The position numbers were made by a program, and so were the translations under genes. Below the pieces are notes generated by a model that ran no database searches, was not told where the DNA came from, and was given only the letters and a program-made list of their open reading frames with translations. Below are positions 12,647 to 23,829 of a DNA stretch of 64,000 nt, one piece after another. Within the stretch, counting starts at the first letter, position 1. Every line of letters begins with the position of its first letter. This stretch comes from Capitulum mitella (lineage: Eukaryota > Arthropoda > Thecostraca > Pollicipedomorpha > Pollicipedidae): assembly GCA_030062745.1 (NCBI GenBank), contig CP099844.1, positions 20,336,596-20,400,595 on the forward strand. Reading direction: 5' to 3'.

Positions 12647-15600
12647 ATGTCCAGTCCGGTGAGCTCGGAGCAGGCCAAGACGAAGCGGCCGTCGAGCAGC
12701 AAGTTCAAGCAGCAGCAGCTGCGAGCCTGGCAGCCGATCCTGACGGCGGGCACCGTGCTGCCGGCCTTCTTCGTCATCGGCGTCGCCTTCATCCCGATCG
12801 GCGTGGCGCTTTTGACCTTCTCTAGCAACGTGCAGGAGATGGTGCTGGAGTACACCTATTGCAACAGCACGGATCCGCAGCACGCGGGAGCCACCTGCGA
12901 CGATGTCATCAAGAACGGCACGGACAGCTGCAGCTGCGAGATCGAGTTCAACGTCACCGAGAGTTTCGAGGGTCGCGTCTACATGTACTACGGCCTGACC
13001 AACTTCTATCAGAACCACCGGCGCTACGGCAAGTCGCGCGACAACGACCAGCTCCGCGGCAAGAAAGGTCTCTCGCTCTCTGAGTGCGAACCGTTCGACT
13101 TTAGCAAGGACAAGAAGGAGATCGCGCCGTGCGGCGCTATCGCCAACAGTCTCTTCAGCGACTCGTTCACGCTGCGGCTGCTGTACCCGTTGCCCGAGCA
13201 GGAGGTGCATCTGGTGCGCACGGGCATTGCGTGGCCGTCCGACAAGAGCAGGAAATTCCAGGTGAGATGCCGGCGCTGGTACCATGTTAGAACCATTGTA
13301 GTACTGTTGCATGCATTTTTTGTCATCAGCATGCTCTTAGTCCTTAAATTTGGTACTAAGCCATTGTCTTCTGTGTAGACAGTCACGGCAGGAAAAGGTT
13401 TTTCGGGGTTGGATAACACTAGAAAATATGGGTAATGCTTGAGCAGGCCTCCCACTCCTCATTACTCCAGAAATCCATGCGGTTATCTAGCCATATTGGT
13501 ACCAAAAGACGTGCGATGGAAAAATAGCCCAATTGAAAGTATTTGACACCTTTTCAGCGTCACAACTTCCCCAAAATAACCCTTAGAAGTGATCCATTAA
13601 CCCACCGCCTCCACGACAAGCACGAATACAGATCACGGAGCATCTCAGCGAGACGGATCGACGCTAACAGACAAGGTTTGGCAGTTCACAGGTGTCGTGA
13701 AGTATGACGTCACCGAAAAACTCCCGTAAAACCGCAACAGTCTAGAAATCCGAAATAAGAGACAGCAACACTGCAACGGTTCGTATGGAACTGGGGCGTT
13801 GCAAGCGGGGGGGGGGGAGGGGGCAGCCGTCCCCCGACTTTGGGCAACATTTAACTTCCTGTGGCGTTGCATGGAAAGAAACGAGGCAAAAATCGCGATT
13901 GTTCCCATCTCTATAGAGGTTCCACCGCTCCTAGTGTGGAAACGTTTGGTAGAGAAAGATTCGTAAGGGAAAAGGTTCGTAAAGAAAATGTTTGTACCTA
14001 AAGGTTCGTAAACATAAGGTTCGCATCGGAAAAGGTTCGTTTTGGTTTTGCGCTGAAGGTGCGGTACAGGATACTAGAGGCCCCAGGCCGACAAAGGGTG
14101 CGATCGGACTTGGCTTGGTCCAATAAAGAGTCAGTTGAAAGGTTAGGTTAGGTTAGGTCAGGTTAGATTAGGTTCGGCTAGGCTAGGTTAGTCTAGGTTA
14201 CTATTTTAGGTCCGTTCCATTCCCGGTACGAACGTTTTCCGATACGAACCATAAGTTTACGAGCTTTTTGTAACGAGCGTTTTTCCAAACGGACCTTTTC
14301 CCTTACGAACCTTTTTCTCACCAGTCTTTTCCGTACGACCTTTGCAGTACGGACCTTTTCCATTACGAACCTTTTCCGATACGAACCTTTATCGATACGA
14401 ACCTTATGCATACGATCCTCTGGCTACGAACCTTTTCCCATGAAACCTGGTCTCTCGACTCAATACCCTTCCATGCCCGTCCTGTTACAGTCATCTCTAT
14501 CCGTATCCCATCCAGGTCCCCCGTCATACCCCAGTACTATCCCAGTTTTTCTTCTCTGTCCTTCCCTCCTTGGCATACATGCCTGTCCTTGTCCGGTCCC
14601 AGTCGACCTCTCTGGTCCGTTCCAGTAGTCATTTACGTGGAATTTCGAGACTGTTGTTTTTGTGGAAGTCTTTCAGTGACGTCATATTTCACGACACTTG
14701 TGAACTGCCGACCCTTCTCAGTTGGTGTTGATCTGTTTCGCGGAGGTGCTCCGTGCTTCGTACTCGTGCTAACTGCGGGCGCGGTGGGTGACTGCACCAT
14801 GTCTAGAGGGTATTTTCGGGAAATTATGGTGTTGCTAAGGCAAAAAATACTTTCGATTGGGTTATATTCTTATTGTGCATCTTTTGGTACCAATATGGAA
14901 AAGCAACTACCTGGATTTCTGGAATTAAGAGAAATGGGAGTCCTGCTCAACCAATATCAAAACATGTGCTCCAGAAACATTCTATACTCTAAACCCTTGA
15001 CTTTGTGCCTCTATCAAATAGTTTTCTTGTTGACAAATTCCTAACTCTGCAAGCAAATGACTTTCTCTGTTTTGCAAGAGACATGTATGATGTCGTAACT
15101 GACTTATACCAAGAACACCAACTTTAACCAGCAGTACTCTTGACAAAATTTTGTACTCCAGAACAAAAACTAAACTCTGACACCAGTGACAAAAAACGGA
15201 TTCCCAACCCTGTAGACAATGCAGTCAAATGAGGTAGAAGGGCGTGGAATTTTCACTGATGGCAGAAACAGATCAGAACTGGAACTTTAATAAGCATACA
15301 CACACGCGTGTATCGTCGTTTGTGTGGCGCCGATTGCTGTTTGCTTTCGTCATTGGTCTGTGTTGCATTATTGTTGCTGTGACTGTGCGGTAACTGACCG
15401 GACGCCGTCGTCGGCGGCAGAATCCGCCAGGCTCGCTGGACGACACCGGCGCCTTCAAGGACACCGTGAAGCCGGTCAACTGGGACAAGCCCGTCTGGCA
15501 GCTGGACCCGGCCAACCCGCACAACAACGGCTACGAAAACGAGGACCTGATCGTGTGGATGCGCACGGCCGCGTTGCCCACGTTCCGCAAACTGTGGGCG

Positions 15601-15885
15601 CGCGTCAACGAGTCGGCCGAGACCTTCAAGCACAGTCTGCCCGCCGGCACCTACCTCATGAGCATCGACTACCGCTACCCGGTCTCCGCCTTCGAGGGCA
15701 CCAAGCGCATCATCCTGTCCACCACGTCGCTGCTGGGTGGCAAGAACCCATTCCTGGGCGTGGCGTACATCGTGGTGGGCTGCGTGTGCCTGGTGTTGGG
15801 CGTCGCCTTCCTCTTCATCCACATCAAGTACGGCAAGCGTGGCACCGACACCATCACCAGCCGCTCCAGCTGGTCCGAGCACTAG
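12647..15885 (+). CDS. TMEM30A: CDC50/TMEM30 family P4-ATPase (lipid flippase) beta subunit
   Basis: Two exons, 12647-13261 and 15421-15885, joined in phase 0 (AATTCCAG|gtgaga, ggcggcag|AATCCG), give a complete 359-residue protein, the usual family length. CDC50 proteins are obligate partners of P4-ATPase flippases and are needed for their ER exit and aminophospholipid translocation. Visible features are a cytosolic N-terminus, TM1 at about residues 31-58 (ending before EMVLEYTYC), a glycosylated ectodomain with NST, NGT, NVT and NES sequons and paired cysteines, the family motifs YYGLTNFYQNHRRY, PCGAIANSLF, NEDLIVWMRTAALPTFRKL and GGKNPFLG, and TM2 at about 309-337. The ATG at 12647 has a good context (ggcgccATG) and starts at the family's normal N-terminus; an in-frame upstream ATG at 12572 adds an unconserved Arg-rich stretch and is less likely. 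The 2.16-kb intron contains a foldback element. Confidence in family is very high; paralogue (A, B or C) is inferred. Confidence 0.96.
13425..14960. mobile_element. Foldback element with about 300-bp terminal inverted repeats (CpG-rich copy)
   Basis: Left arm 13425-13735 is the inverse of right arm 14645-14960 (landmarks CCAGAAATCCA, ATATTGGTACCAAAAG and GTCGTGAAGTATGACGTCA appear on both in inverse order). Inside are GGTTCGTA arrays (13945-14050, 14215-14445) flanking a GGTTA tract at 14141-14210. No transposase. It lies in the TMEM30 intron. Confidence 0.75.
14141..14210 (+). repeat. Degenerate GGTTA (telomere-like) tract
   Basis: Three exact GGTTA units followed by degenerate ones (GGTCA, GATTA, GGCTA). 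Arthropod telomeres are commonly TTAGG, so this is an interstitial telomere-like tract inside a transposable element. Inverse degenerate tracts occur at 255-290 and 2762-2770. Confidence 0.6.
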
Positions 15886-16166
15886 ACGCCCTGGCCGGTG
15901 CTGATGCCGATGGTGCGTGCTGTGATCAACGCGCCGCCGGCGAGGCCGTCCGAGTGGCCGTCAGAGGTGCTCGGCTGTCGCGACCTGTGGAGCTTGTTCT
16001 AGTCTGAGGCTGGCGATCGATGTGAACCGTGTCGGCGTGGTCCCGGCCGAGGTGTCGACGCATTGTTCCGCCGGATGGCTGATGCGGCTCCGTAGCGGGG
16101 CAGGTTTGCCGACGCTTGACCTCGGCTTGATGCATTTTCTTCTTCCTGGAATCCACAGGTTCAGAG

Positions 16167-16172
16167 ATTAAA
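16167..16172 (+). promoter_or_regulatory. Candidate poly(A) signal of TMEM30 (ATTAAA)
   Basis: ATTAAA about 280 nt past the TMEM30 stop is the first poly(A)-like hexamer seen downstream. It would give a short 3' UTR and separate this gene from the convergent fumarase gene. Confidence 0.45.
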
Positions 16173-17233
16173 GGGCGGAATGGAGCGGGAGGGGGGCGAG
16201 GAGGGAGGTTGGCGCGGATTAAGCCCAGGGCGCGAGGGATGCCGAGGTTCGGGGGTTGGAAGATTGATCCATGATCCGTAAGTGGGAGGTTTGATCTATC
16301 TGTGTGAACCCGAATCGTGTTGACACGAGACCAAAAATGTCTGGGGTCTGTAATGGACCGATACTATCAAGGCAACAAAACGATTGCCAAGCGTGATGGG
16401 TCACCCGCTGCATGCTAAAGTGGAAGCAATTGACTCGGTTTGGTCGATTTTCCCGCCTCTGTTGACGTGGTCATTGCGGCTTCCTTGTCATATCCACTGC
16501 ATATGGGCATCTTGAATGCTGCAGGCGGCTGGTAGGCATAAGATTGTTCCGACACGGCGATGGCTTGCCTGATCAGTTGTTTCCAAGAAGCACATGTATT
16601 TTGATGAGTGACGGTTTTAGACATCAGAGTAACTGTTGGATCAGTGATCAGATGTAGTTGTTTGTAGTATTGCGTAGATATCACTTATACGCCATTGTTG
16701 TGATGACACGTGGGCCTCGGTTGGAGTAGTATTCTGGGGTCCGGTGAAACAGAGCCTTGCAAATTGGTGGTAGGCGTGCTTCTTGTCAGCGCAGACAGTA
16801 GAGATTCTCAAATTTGTGCCTGTTAAGACATCTTGCTATTTCGAAGAAGTAAAAAGCTTTGGTAGTCAAGGCTAAAACTAGCTTTGCGAGATGCTAAGCA
16901 AACAGTTAACGTAGTGTGTGTAGCGGTAACACTACATAAATCCGACAATTGCCCTTTTGTTTAATGTGAAAACCCGGCTTTTTCCGGGGGGGGGGACTTA
17001 GGCGAACTCATCTGTACTACCATGTTACTTCTCTCAGTCAGAAACAATTTGTGTGCTTTACATGTGACCAGAGTGGCTCCATTTCCGTTTTTTGTGCCTG
17101 TCAAGTGGAACGGCGTTCGCCAGTGAGCAGAGACTGGTTTCCTCGTGCCTGTGATTGGTCGTGTTTTTCGACGTTCAGCCTATGTTCACCTGTGATGAAT
17201 GCACACGAGCCGACTGTTTTTGCACAAATACAC

Positions 17234-17239
17234 TTTATT
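17234..17239 (-). promoter_or_regulatory. Poly(A) signal of FH (AATAAA)
   Basis: AATAAA on the minus strand lies about 165 nt past the FH stop codon, a normal distance for a short 3' UTR. Confidence 0.7.
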
Positions 17240-17404
17240 TCCGTCGCTTCGCCTCCATACGTGGAGCATCCACGGTCACTCCCGCGCCACAGGCCAACGA
17301 CTCGTCCCCGCAGCCCACGCCGGCCGCGGAGGACGGCCGGGTGGCCCACCAGACTACACGCGACAAACGCGGACCCGCCTGCCGCGCCGGCGGCAGCCAG
17401 GCCG

Positions 17405-18892
17405 CTACTTGGGGCCCAGCATATCCTCCGGTCGGACCCACTCGTCGAACTGTGCCTCTGTCAGGTAGCCGAGTCGCAGAGCGGCCTCCTTCAGCGTGGA
17501 GCCCTCCTTGTGCGCTGTCTTGGCGATGTGCGCCGCCTTGTCGTACCCGATGTGCGGGTTGAGCGCCGTCACCAGCATCAGGCTCTCGTGCAGCAGCTTG
17601 TTCACCCGGTCCTGGTTCACCTCAATGCCCGACACACACTTGTCAGTGAAGGCGATGCACGAGTCGCCCAGCAGTCTGATCGAGCGCAACACGTTGGCGA
17701 CCATCAGCGGCTTGAAGACGTTGAGCTCGAAGTGGCCGTTGCTGCCACCAATGCTGACTGCCACATGGTTGCCCATCACCTGGGCAGCCACCATGGTGAT
17801 GGCCTCACACTGTGTGGGGTTCACCTTGCCTGGCATGATCGAGCTTCCTGGCTCGTTCTCGGGAAGCGAAAGTTCACCCAGGCCACAGCGTGGGCCAGAT
17901 GCTAAGAAACGTAGGTCATTGGCAATTTTCATAATGCTGCATGCAATCACATTCAGGGCACCAGACACCTCCACCAGGGCATCATGGGCAGCAAGTGCCT
18001 CAAACTTGTTGGGTGCAGTGACAAATGGGAGACCAGTCAGCTCTGAGACCTTGGCTGCCACCTTCTCTGCAAAGCCCTTGTGAGTGTTCAAGCCTGTGCC
18101 TACAGCTGTTCCTCCTGCTGCCAGCATGTAGATGCGTGGCAACGTGGCCTTGATGCGATCAATTCCAAATGCCAGCTGTTGGACATAGGCACTGAATTCT
18201 TGTCCCAAAGTGAGTGGGGTAGCATCCTGTGTGTGGGTCCTGCCAATTTTGATGATGTTCTCATACTCCTTGGCTTTGGCATTCAAAGCATCATGAAGCT
18301 TCTCCATCCCTGGCAACAGAGTGTTGTGAATCTCAACAGCCACTGCAATGTGCATGGCTGTAGGGTAGGTATCATTGGAGCTCTGACTCTTGTTGACATG
18401 ATCATTTGGGTGCACAGGAGTCTTGCTTCCAAGCTCACCTCCAAGCATTTCAATGGCTCTGTTGGCTATAACTTCATTTGTATTCATGTTTGACTGAGTT
18501 CCAGATCCAGTCTGCCAGATTACAAGAGGAAAATGATCCTCATACAGTTGGCCACTTATCACTTCATCTGCAGCTCTGCTTATAGCATCTGCAATCTTGG
18601 CATCCAAACCAAATTCTTTGTTGACCTCTGCTGCAGCCTTTTTAAGCACACCAAATGCTTTAATCACAGGCTCTGGCATTCTTTCATTTGATCCTCCAAT
18701 TGGGAAATTTAGCACGGACCTCTTTGTTTGGGCTCCATAATACTTGTCATCTGGTACTTCCAGCTCACCAAATGTGTCGAATTCCTTTCTAACGCCCTTT
18801 GCAGCCATACTAGCCGATGTGCAGAGCCCCTTTCCAGCTGTCAAACTCCAAACGGCACGCCTACATCCACGCAAGCCTCCCGACAGCGCCAT
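17405..18892 (-). CDS. FH: Fumarate hydratase (class II fumarase), mitochondrial/cytosolic
   Basis: Single uninterrupted 495-residue ORF. It catalyses reversible hydration of fumarate to L-malate in the TCA cycle and is a homotetramer. Residues 1-28 are Arg/Ser/Ala-rich without acids and look like a mitochondrial targeting peptide; the conserved enzyme starts at about 36 ([20 protein letters not shown]). Active-site blocks are all present: [13 protein letters not shown] (129-141), [10 protein letters not shown] (171-180), [18 protein letters not shown] (217-234, with catalytic His220), and the lyase-superfamily signature [15 protein letters not shown] (349-363). No key residue is missing. Met29 sits right after the presequence and could start a cytosolic form. 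The whole gene is intronless although its neighbours are heavily spliced. CpG is abundant in the 3' third of the coding sequence and nearly absent from roughly 17910 to 18770. It is convergent with TMEM30. Identity is certain; whether this is the parental gene or an intact retrocopy cannot be told here. Confidence 0.98.
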   Translation of the reverse strand: MALSGGLRGCRRAVWSLTAGKGLCTSASMAAKGVRKEFDTFGELEVPDDKYYGAQTKRSVLNFPIGGSNERMPEPVIKAFGVLKKAAAEVNKEFGLDAKIADAISRAADEVISGQLYEDHFPLVIWQTGSGTQSNMNTNEVIANRAIEMLGGELGSKTPVHPNDHVNKSQSSNDTYPTAMHIAVAVEIHNTLLPGMEKLHDALNAKAKEYENIIKIGRTHTQDATPLTLGQEFSAYVQQLAFGIDRIKATLPRIYMLAAGGTAVGTGLNTHKGFAEKVAAKVSELTGLPFVTAPNKFEALAAHDALVEVSGALNVIACSIMKIANDLRFLASGPRCGLGELSLPENEPGSSIMPGKVNPTQCEAITMVAAQVMGNHVAVSIGGSNGHFELNVFKPLMVANVLRSIRLLGDSCIAFTDKCVSGIEVNQDRVNKLLHESLMLVTALNPHIGYDKAAHIAKTAHKEGSTLKEAALRLGYLTEAQFDEWVRPEDMLGPK

Positions 18893-20380
18893 TGGTATGC
18901 TGGTGCTTCACGGTATCCGGTTGGTAACGACTAACGAGGCGTTGCAACTTCTGCAGTTTCGACACCTTTGGACCCTGGGCAAACGCTTATGCCCACCGAT
19001 CCGTCTCCAATACGCAGTAACTATACTGTACGCCGATGAAGCGGTCCCCAAGCTGTTTATGGCTCGGCCGCGACAATCGACTACCCAGGCGGCGGCCTTT
19101 CACGGTTCTATTCTGAGTCGGCACTGAGCCAAAGTGGAGATAAAGATAGATAGTATAATGCCATGCGTTGGGCGACTTTCAAATGCAAATCGACCAAAAA
19201 GATGTTTGGTGGACATACATCGGTTAAATCCAACGGTTTATCAGCAATAAAAATACATTTTATCAAAATCGTATAAGCAGCGGACGAAATTATGCCGAAA
19301 TTGTATGGAAAGAGCCGTATTCGCAACGCCCCTTGCTACCATATTTCTCAGCACTTTCTCATTATTAAGGATTGTCGTTACTTTTTGGAAGCCTGAGAAA
19401 GTCGGTCACTGGCTTGGGGGAGAACTGCCGCTCAGAGCCATGGATTAAATAAGAAAGGGAAACATATCTAAATACCAACGGAACATGACGTAACGTTTAC
19501 CGGCTTAGCGTGGAAAAAAATCCTTATAATGTAGTAATAAGTAGTAGTAAATAATGTAGCAATAAGTAATAAAGAAAGTGTTACTAGGCAAATCCCGCCC
19601 AGCTATTACTTTCGTTCATGAAAGGGAATCCTGGTCCCAAATAGCTCCAGCCATGACCGCAAGCACTACTGGATGTCAAAAACAAATAGTCTTGGATCCA
19701 AGGTGGGGTGGAGTGTGGAATTTTTATGAAATCCTGAAATGCAAACCCTTTTTCCAACGGTTTCCGCAGATTTTCTTAACATGAATAAATTCCCAGAAAT
19801 GTTAGATCCCTGTGCGGACACAAATTTCACCAATGATTTTAGACAAGACTCAGATTTTGCAACTGAAAATTTAAACGGCACTAATACACAGAGCAAAATG
19901 AGTACGAATTTCTTTCCCGAACTACAATCATTGCGCACTTGAGACAAACATCTTCCGTCCAAATTTTGTTAATGTGTTATGGTGGCAGCGAGCGCCGGAT
20001 GGTCAAGAAGAGAGGCCCGCGGTGCCCGTGCCTAGGGGGACGTAGAGCTGTTTTGATGCCAACAGTGGAAGACATTGCAGTGATTTTGTGGTCATTCACT
20101 TTGATCTGCGATTCAGAGAAGCCAGGCCACTGAATCCCAGGTATAATGTGTGCTCCTAGCTGAATCAAGGGGAATCATATGTCCTTTGTAGGAAAGGCAA
20201 CAAATACCCCTATCAGCTCGAGGACTCTCCGTGAAGCTTACTTGTTTTCCATTTGTCATTTGAATGCAAATATTGTGCAGATTTGACACATTGATTTCTA
20301 GAGGGAAAGGGATCTTGCATTATACATTTCAGGCACATAGCCAAGAGAAGGCCATGGGACTAGCAATTTTGGGTATTTTA
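18893..20380. other. FH upstream region, no further gene
   Basis: Contains the FH 5' flank (CpG-rich, no TATA box seen) and then AT-rich sequence. No other coding region was recognised. Confidence 0.5.
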
Positions 20381-20384
20381 GGCA

Positions 20385-21900
20385 CAGGCTTCCCACTTCT
20401 CATAACTTTAGAAATCTGCATAGTTACCAGGTCGTCTTGGTACCAAAAGATGCACAATCAAAAGAAAGCTCAGTTGCAGGCATATAGTGCCTTGTCACCA
20501 TCACAACTTTCCCAAAATAATCTCTTGAAATGATTGCCACCCACCACCTCAACCATGACCATGAGCTTGAAGCACAGAGCATTACTGTGAGACAGATTAG
20601 TACCAGCTTTTAAGCACTGATGGTTGAAAAAGACAAATGTGCTGTGAAATTTGACAGCACTGAAAGCCTTATGAAAACATGGCCATCTTGAAACTTGAAA
20701 TAAGCAGAGATGGTACTTGAATGGGATAGGGAGATGGACTGGGACTGAAAAAGGACAGACATGAATGCCTGGGAGGGTGCAAGAACAGGATAACTGGGAC
20801 AGTACAGAGATAGGGAGGACCTGGATAAGGTTAGGACAGAGATGAGGACTAACAGAATGGGCATGGAAAGGTATTAGGGCAGAATGGTGAAAAGGAACTG
20901 GGGTTGGAAAGGGACAAGCAAGGGGAGGACAGGACAGGGATAAGTAAGGAGATGGGGCCATCAGTTGCTGTGTGAATGAGCCAAATTGTGCAGCTGGCTG
21001 GAGATGAACAGGGCCAGGGTGGTAGAGGTCCTCCAGTCTGTATAAGTTGATGAAATACCCCAGTCAGCATTGGGTCAACAGTCCCATCCAATATCCCATC
21101 ATTGCACTAGTCCTGTTTCAGTCTGTATTTGCTTCTGTCCTTTGATCCTTGTTTCACGTTTCTGCATTTCCCCCTCCCAGTCGCATCACAATCAACTCCT
21201 TGTCCCTGTCCCATTCCAGTCCCTCTTCCTTGGCTTATTCCATATTGTTTCCCTGTGGGTTGGGATGCAGAGATGGAGAGGCAGAAAGGTTAAACAAGGA
21301 TCATGGGATAGAAGCAGATATGAGCTGAAACAGGACTGGCACAATGATGGGATATTGGATGAGACTGTTAACCTGACACTGACTGGGGTATTTCATCCTC
21401 TTACCTAGACTGGGGGACCTTTAACATCCCAGCCCTGTTTATCTCCAGAGCACCCTTACTTGCCCCTCTCCAAGCCCAGTCCCTTTTCACCATTCTGCCT
21501 CAATACCCTTCTGTGCCTATCCCATTAGTCCTCATCTCTCTCCTAACCTCATCCAGGTCCTCCATGTCTGTATACTGTCCCAGTTGTCCTTGTCTGTCCC
21601 TGTTCCCTCCCAGGCACTCCTGTCTGTTCTTTTTCAGTCCCAGCCCACCTCCCTGTCCCATTTCAGTATTGTGTCAGCTTGTTTTGAGTTCTGGCCATGT
21701 TTTGATAGATCTTTCAATCACGTCATAATTTCACAGCATGTTTGTCAACCACTTGATGTTGATCTGTCTCATGGAGATGCTCCACGCTTTGGACTTGTGC
21801 CAATTGTTGATGCAGTGGGTGGCTGAATCACTTCAAGAGATTATTTTGAAGAAGTTGTGATGGTGACATTATCTTTTGGCATATTTTCAGTGAAGGTATC
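20385..21900. mobile_element. Foldback element with about 500-bp inverted arms (CpG-poor copy)
   Basis: Left arm 20385-20880 is inverted at about 21480-21890: the outer GGTACCAAAAG end, the TTTGACAGCACTG/CACGTCATAA part, and inner GGGAC-rich units whose mates are GTCCC-rich units. Same family as 13425-14960 and 1340-2560; this copy lost most CpG. Confidence 0.7.
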
Positions 21901-21959
21901 CAATACTGGTACATTTGGTCACTTCCATCATTTATGTTAATGTACATATGTATATGTAT

Positions 21960-22410
21960 ATATGTATATACATGTGAGTATCAATGTGCCAAATGTTTTT
22001 TAGTAGGGTCTTTGAATCCATATTTCACACATATTGACATATTGCAAAGCAAAGCTGGATCAGGTCACAAAATAGTTGCCCTTGACTCTTGATGACCTTG
22101 ACATGAAATGACCCTGGTATGTATAAGCATATCCATGTGTGCACACATTTTTATCAGGGTCTTTGAATGCATATTTCATACAAATTGACTTGCCATAAAG
22201 CAAATCTGGGCCAGGTCATAAGATATTTGAATTTGGCCTTTGATGGCCTTGACCTTTACTGATTTTGGTATATGTAAATGTATCAGTGTGCACACACATT
22301 TTTATTAGGGTCTTTGAATGCATATTCTGTACAAACTGACATGTACCAAAGCAAATCTTGTTCATGTCACAAGCTGGTTGACCTTGACCTTTGATGACTT
22401 GGTACATCCG
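21960..22410. repeat. Three 151-bp tandem units without CpG
   Basis: AGGGTCTTTGAATGCATATT (or close) starts equivalent positions at about 22005, 22156 and 22307, followed each time by CAAAGCAAATCTGG-like sequence and CCTTGACCTTTGATG. No CpG occurs from about 21785 to 22405. Confidence 0.75.
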
Positions 22411-23329
22411 TCACTTATGCCCAAATGACTTTGCGTGACTCTGTTCAGACAGTAATCTTAGGTAGAACTGTGGCGCTTTCACAATTTTTCAATGTTGTTT
22501 CCCATCTGTCAGCGGCAATTGCCATTTTCGTTATGCTTGCCTGACTTCAAATGCTGAAAACTTCAAAAGTTTCTGGGCAATTTCCGACTTTGTTTGCATC
22601 AATTGACAAGTAACTGAATTGCCATAAATGCCACCAAGTAGTAGCAACCAGCTCTGATACGTTCGTGAGATATTAAAAAAAATGGGTGAGGGGGGGGGGC
22701 ACAAAAAGGTGCCACTTCCAGTGCTTGTGTTAAGCTACATATGATGTTTTACCCTCTTAAGTCATTCAGTGACCTTACAGGTGACCTCAAAGGAAATCAT
22801 GTTAGCAGGTTTTTGTCATCATTGGATACTATAAAATTTAACTTATAGGGCACTTTTAAGGGACCCAGATTGACTTCTGAGGATGATGAAAGACTCAAAC
22901 TGCTACTTCTATGTAAGTAAGCATTTTTGATTGCACCATGACCTCCCTGAGATTGATAACAAGTCCATAAAGTTCATTGGCCTTAATTCATTGTTTGACC
23001 TTAGATGACCTTGAAGAAAAGGCTTCAGTGCAGACATCACTGACACTGGTTTCACCTTTGTAAAAGATTCAGTGTGACAGAGTATCATAAAAAAATCCAT
23101 GATGTTTACCATCCCATGAAGACTGGTACTGTAATTATTTGTCCATGACATGCCCTTGAAAAGAGCTGATCAGCCAGTGACCTGTCAAGATGCCAACCTC
23201 AGATTGTTGGGCAATATCTAAAGAAAGTCAAAACTCAGCTCTGCAAAATTTCAAAGCAATCGGAGCAGTTGTTCAGAGGCAACTTGCAAAAAAGTGGCAG
23301 GATTGCACTGACCCCTCTCAAGTGTGGGA

Positions 23330-23745
23330 AACCTGTTTTTTTTCCTGGTGTCAGAGTACAAATTATCTTTCTGACTATAAAACGTCATGCATTTATGGGA
23401 GAAACATGGACTAACTAGGTACTCTGCAAGCATATGTAGTCAGCAGGGCTCTGTTTGGGGGGCAAACCAGTTTCCTGGGTCTACATGGTAGGGCAGCAAA
23501 GTTGTTGACTGGGGGGAAGGTGGCTGACCGTAAGTTTGGAATACACTTCAGCAGCTGAGTATGGATAGTAAACCATCAACTGGGGGGGGAATGCTGGGCA
23601 GCTTCAAACTCTAGTTCAGTAGGAATGCTTATGACTTTGGTGGGTGGGAGAGGGGGGGGGGGCAATGAGCATTTTGGAGTGCAAAATTTTTCGTGGAGCA
23701 TAAATTTTTTGGTGCTCCTTGACACCAGGAAATGACATTTTTCTA
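23330..23745. repeat. Dispersed repeat, copy A (CpG-decayed)
   Basis: The inverse of 30139-30590: shared landmarks in inverse order include GTGCTCCTTGACACCAGG, a poly-G run, the block that reads GTCAACAAC on the other strand, and GAAACATGGACTAACTA. Divergence is dominated by CpG-to-TpG/CpA. Confidence 0.8.
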
Positions 23746-23829
23746 ACACTGCCCTCACCCTTGTACTGGTGAGAGTTAATGGAATGATGTAATTTATATG
23801 ATTCAGGAGAAGGCATGTGTAGTCCATAC

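Larger units (their letters stand above)
13262..15420 (+). other. TMEM30 intron 1
   Basis: Phase-0 GT-AG intron filled mostly by a foldback element (about 13425-14960) that contains a minisatellite and a GGTTA-like tract. Apart from the repeat I see no exon in it. Confidence 0.9.

Noticed and set aside
12638..13312. 224-codon minus-strand frame
   Set aside because: Shadow of TMEM30 exon 1 in GC-rich sequence; Arg/Leu/Ala/Val-rich without motifs.
15253..16007. 209-codon minus- and 227-codon plus-strand frames around TMEM30 exon 2
   Set aside because: Both overlap the exon in other frames and carry no motif; the correct frame matches CDC50.
17051..17905. 284-codon plus-strand frame
   Set aside because: Antisense shadow of the FH 3' end and flank.
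17405..18892. Horizontal transfer of a bacterial fumarase (suggested by the lack of introns)
   Set aside because: It has an N-terminal targeting sequence, animal-type sequence and codon use like its neighbours, plus a eukaryotic poly(A) signal.
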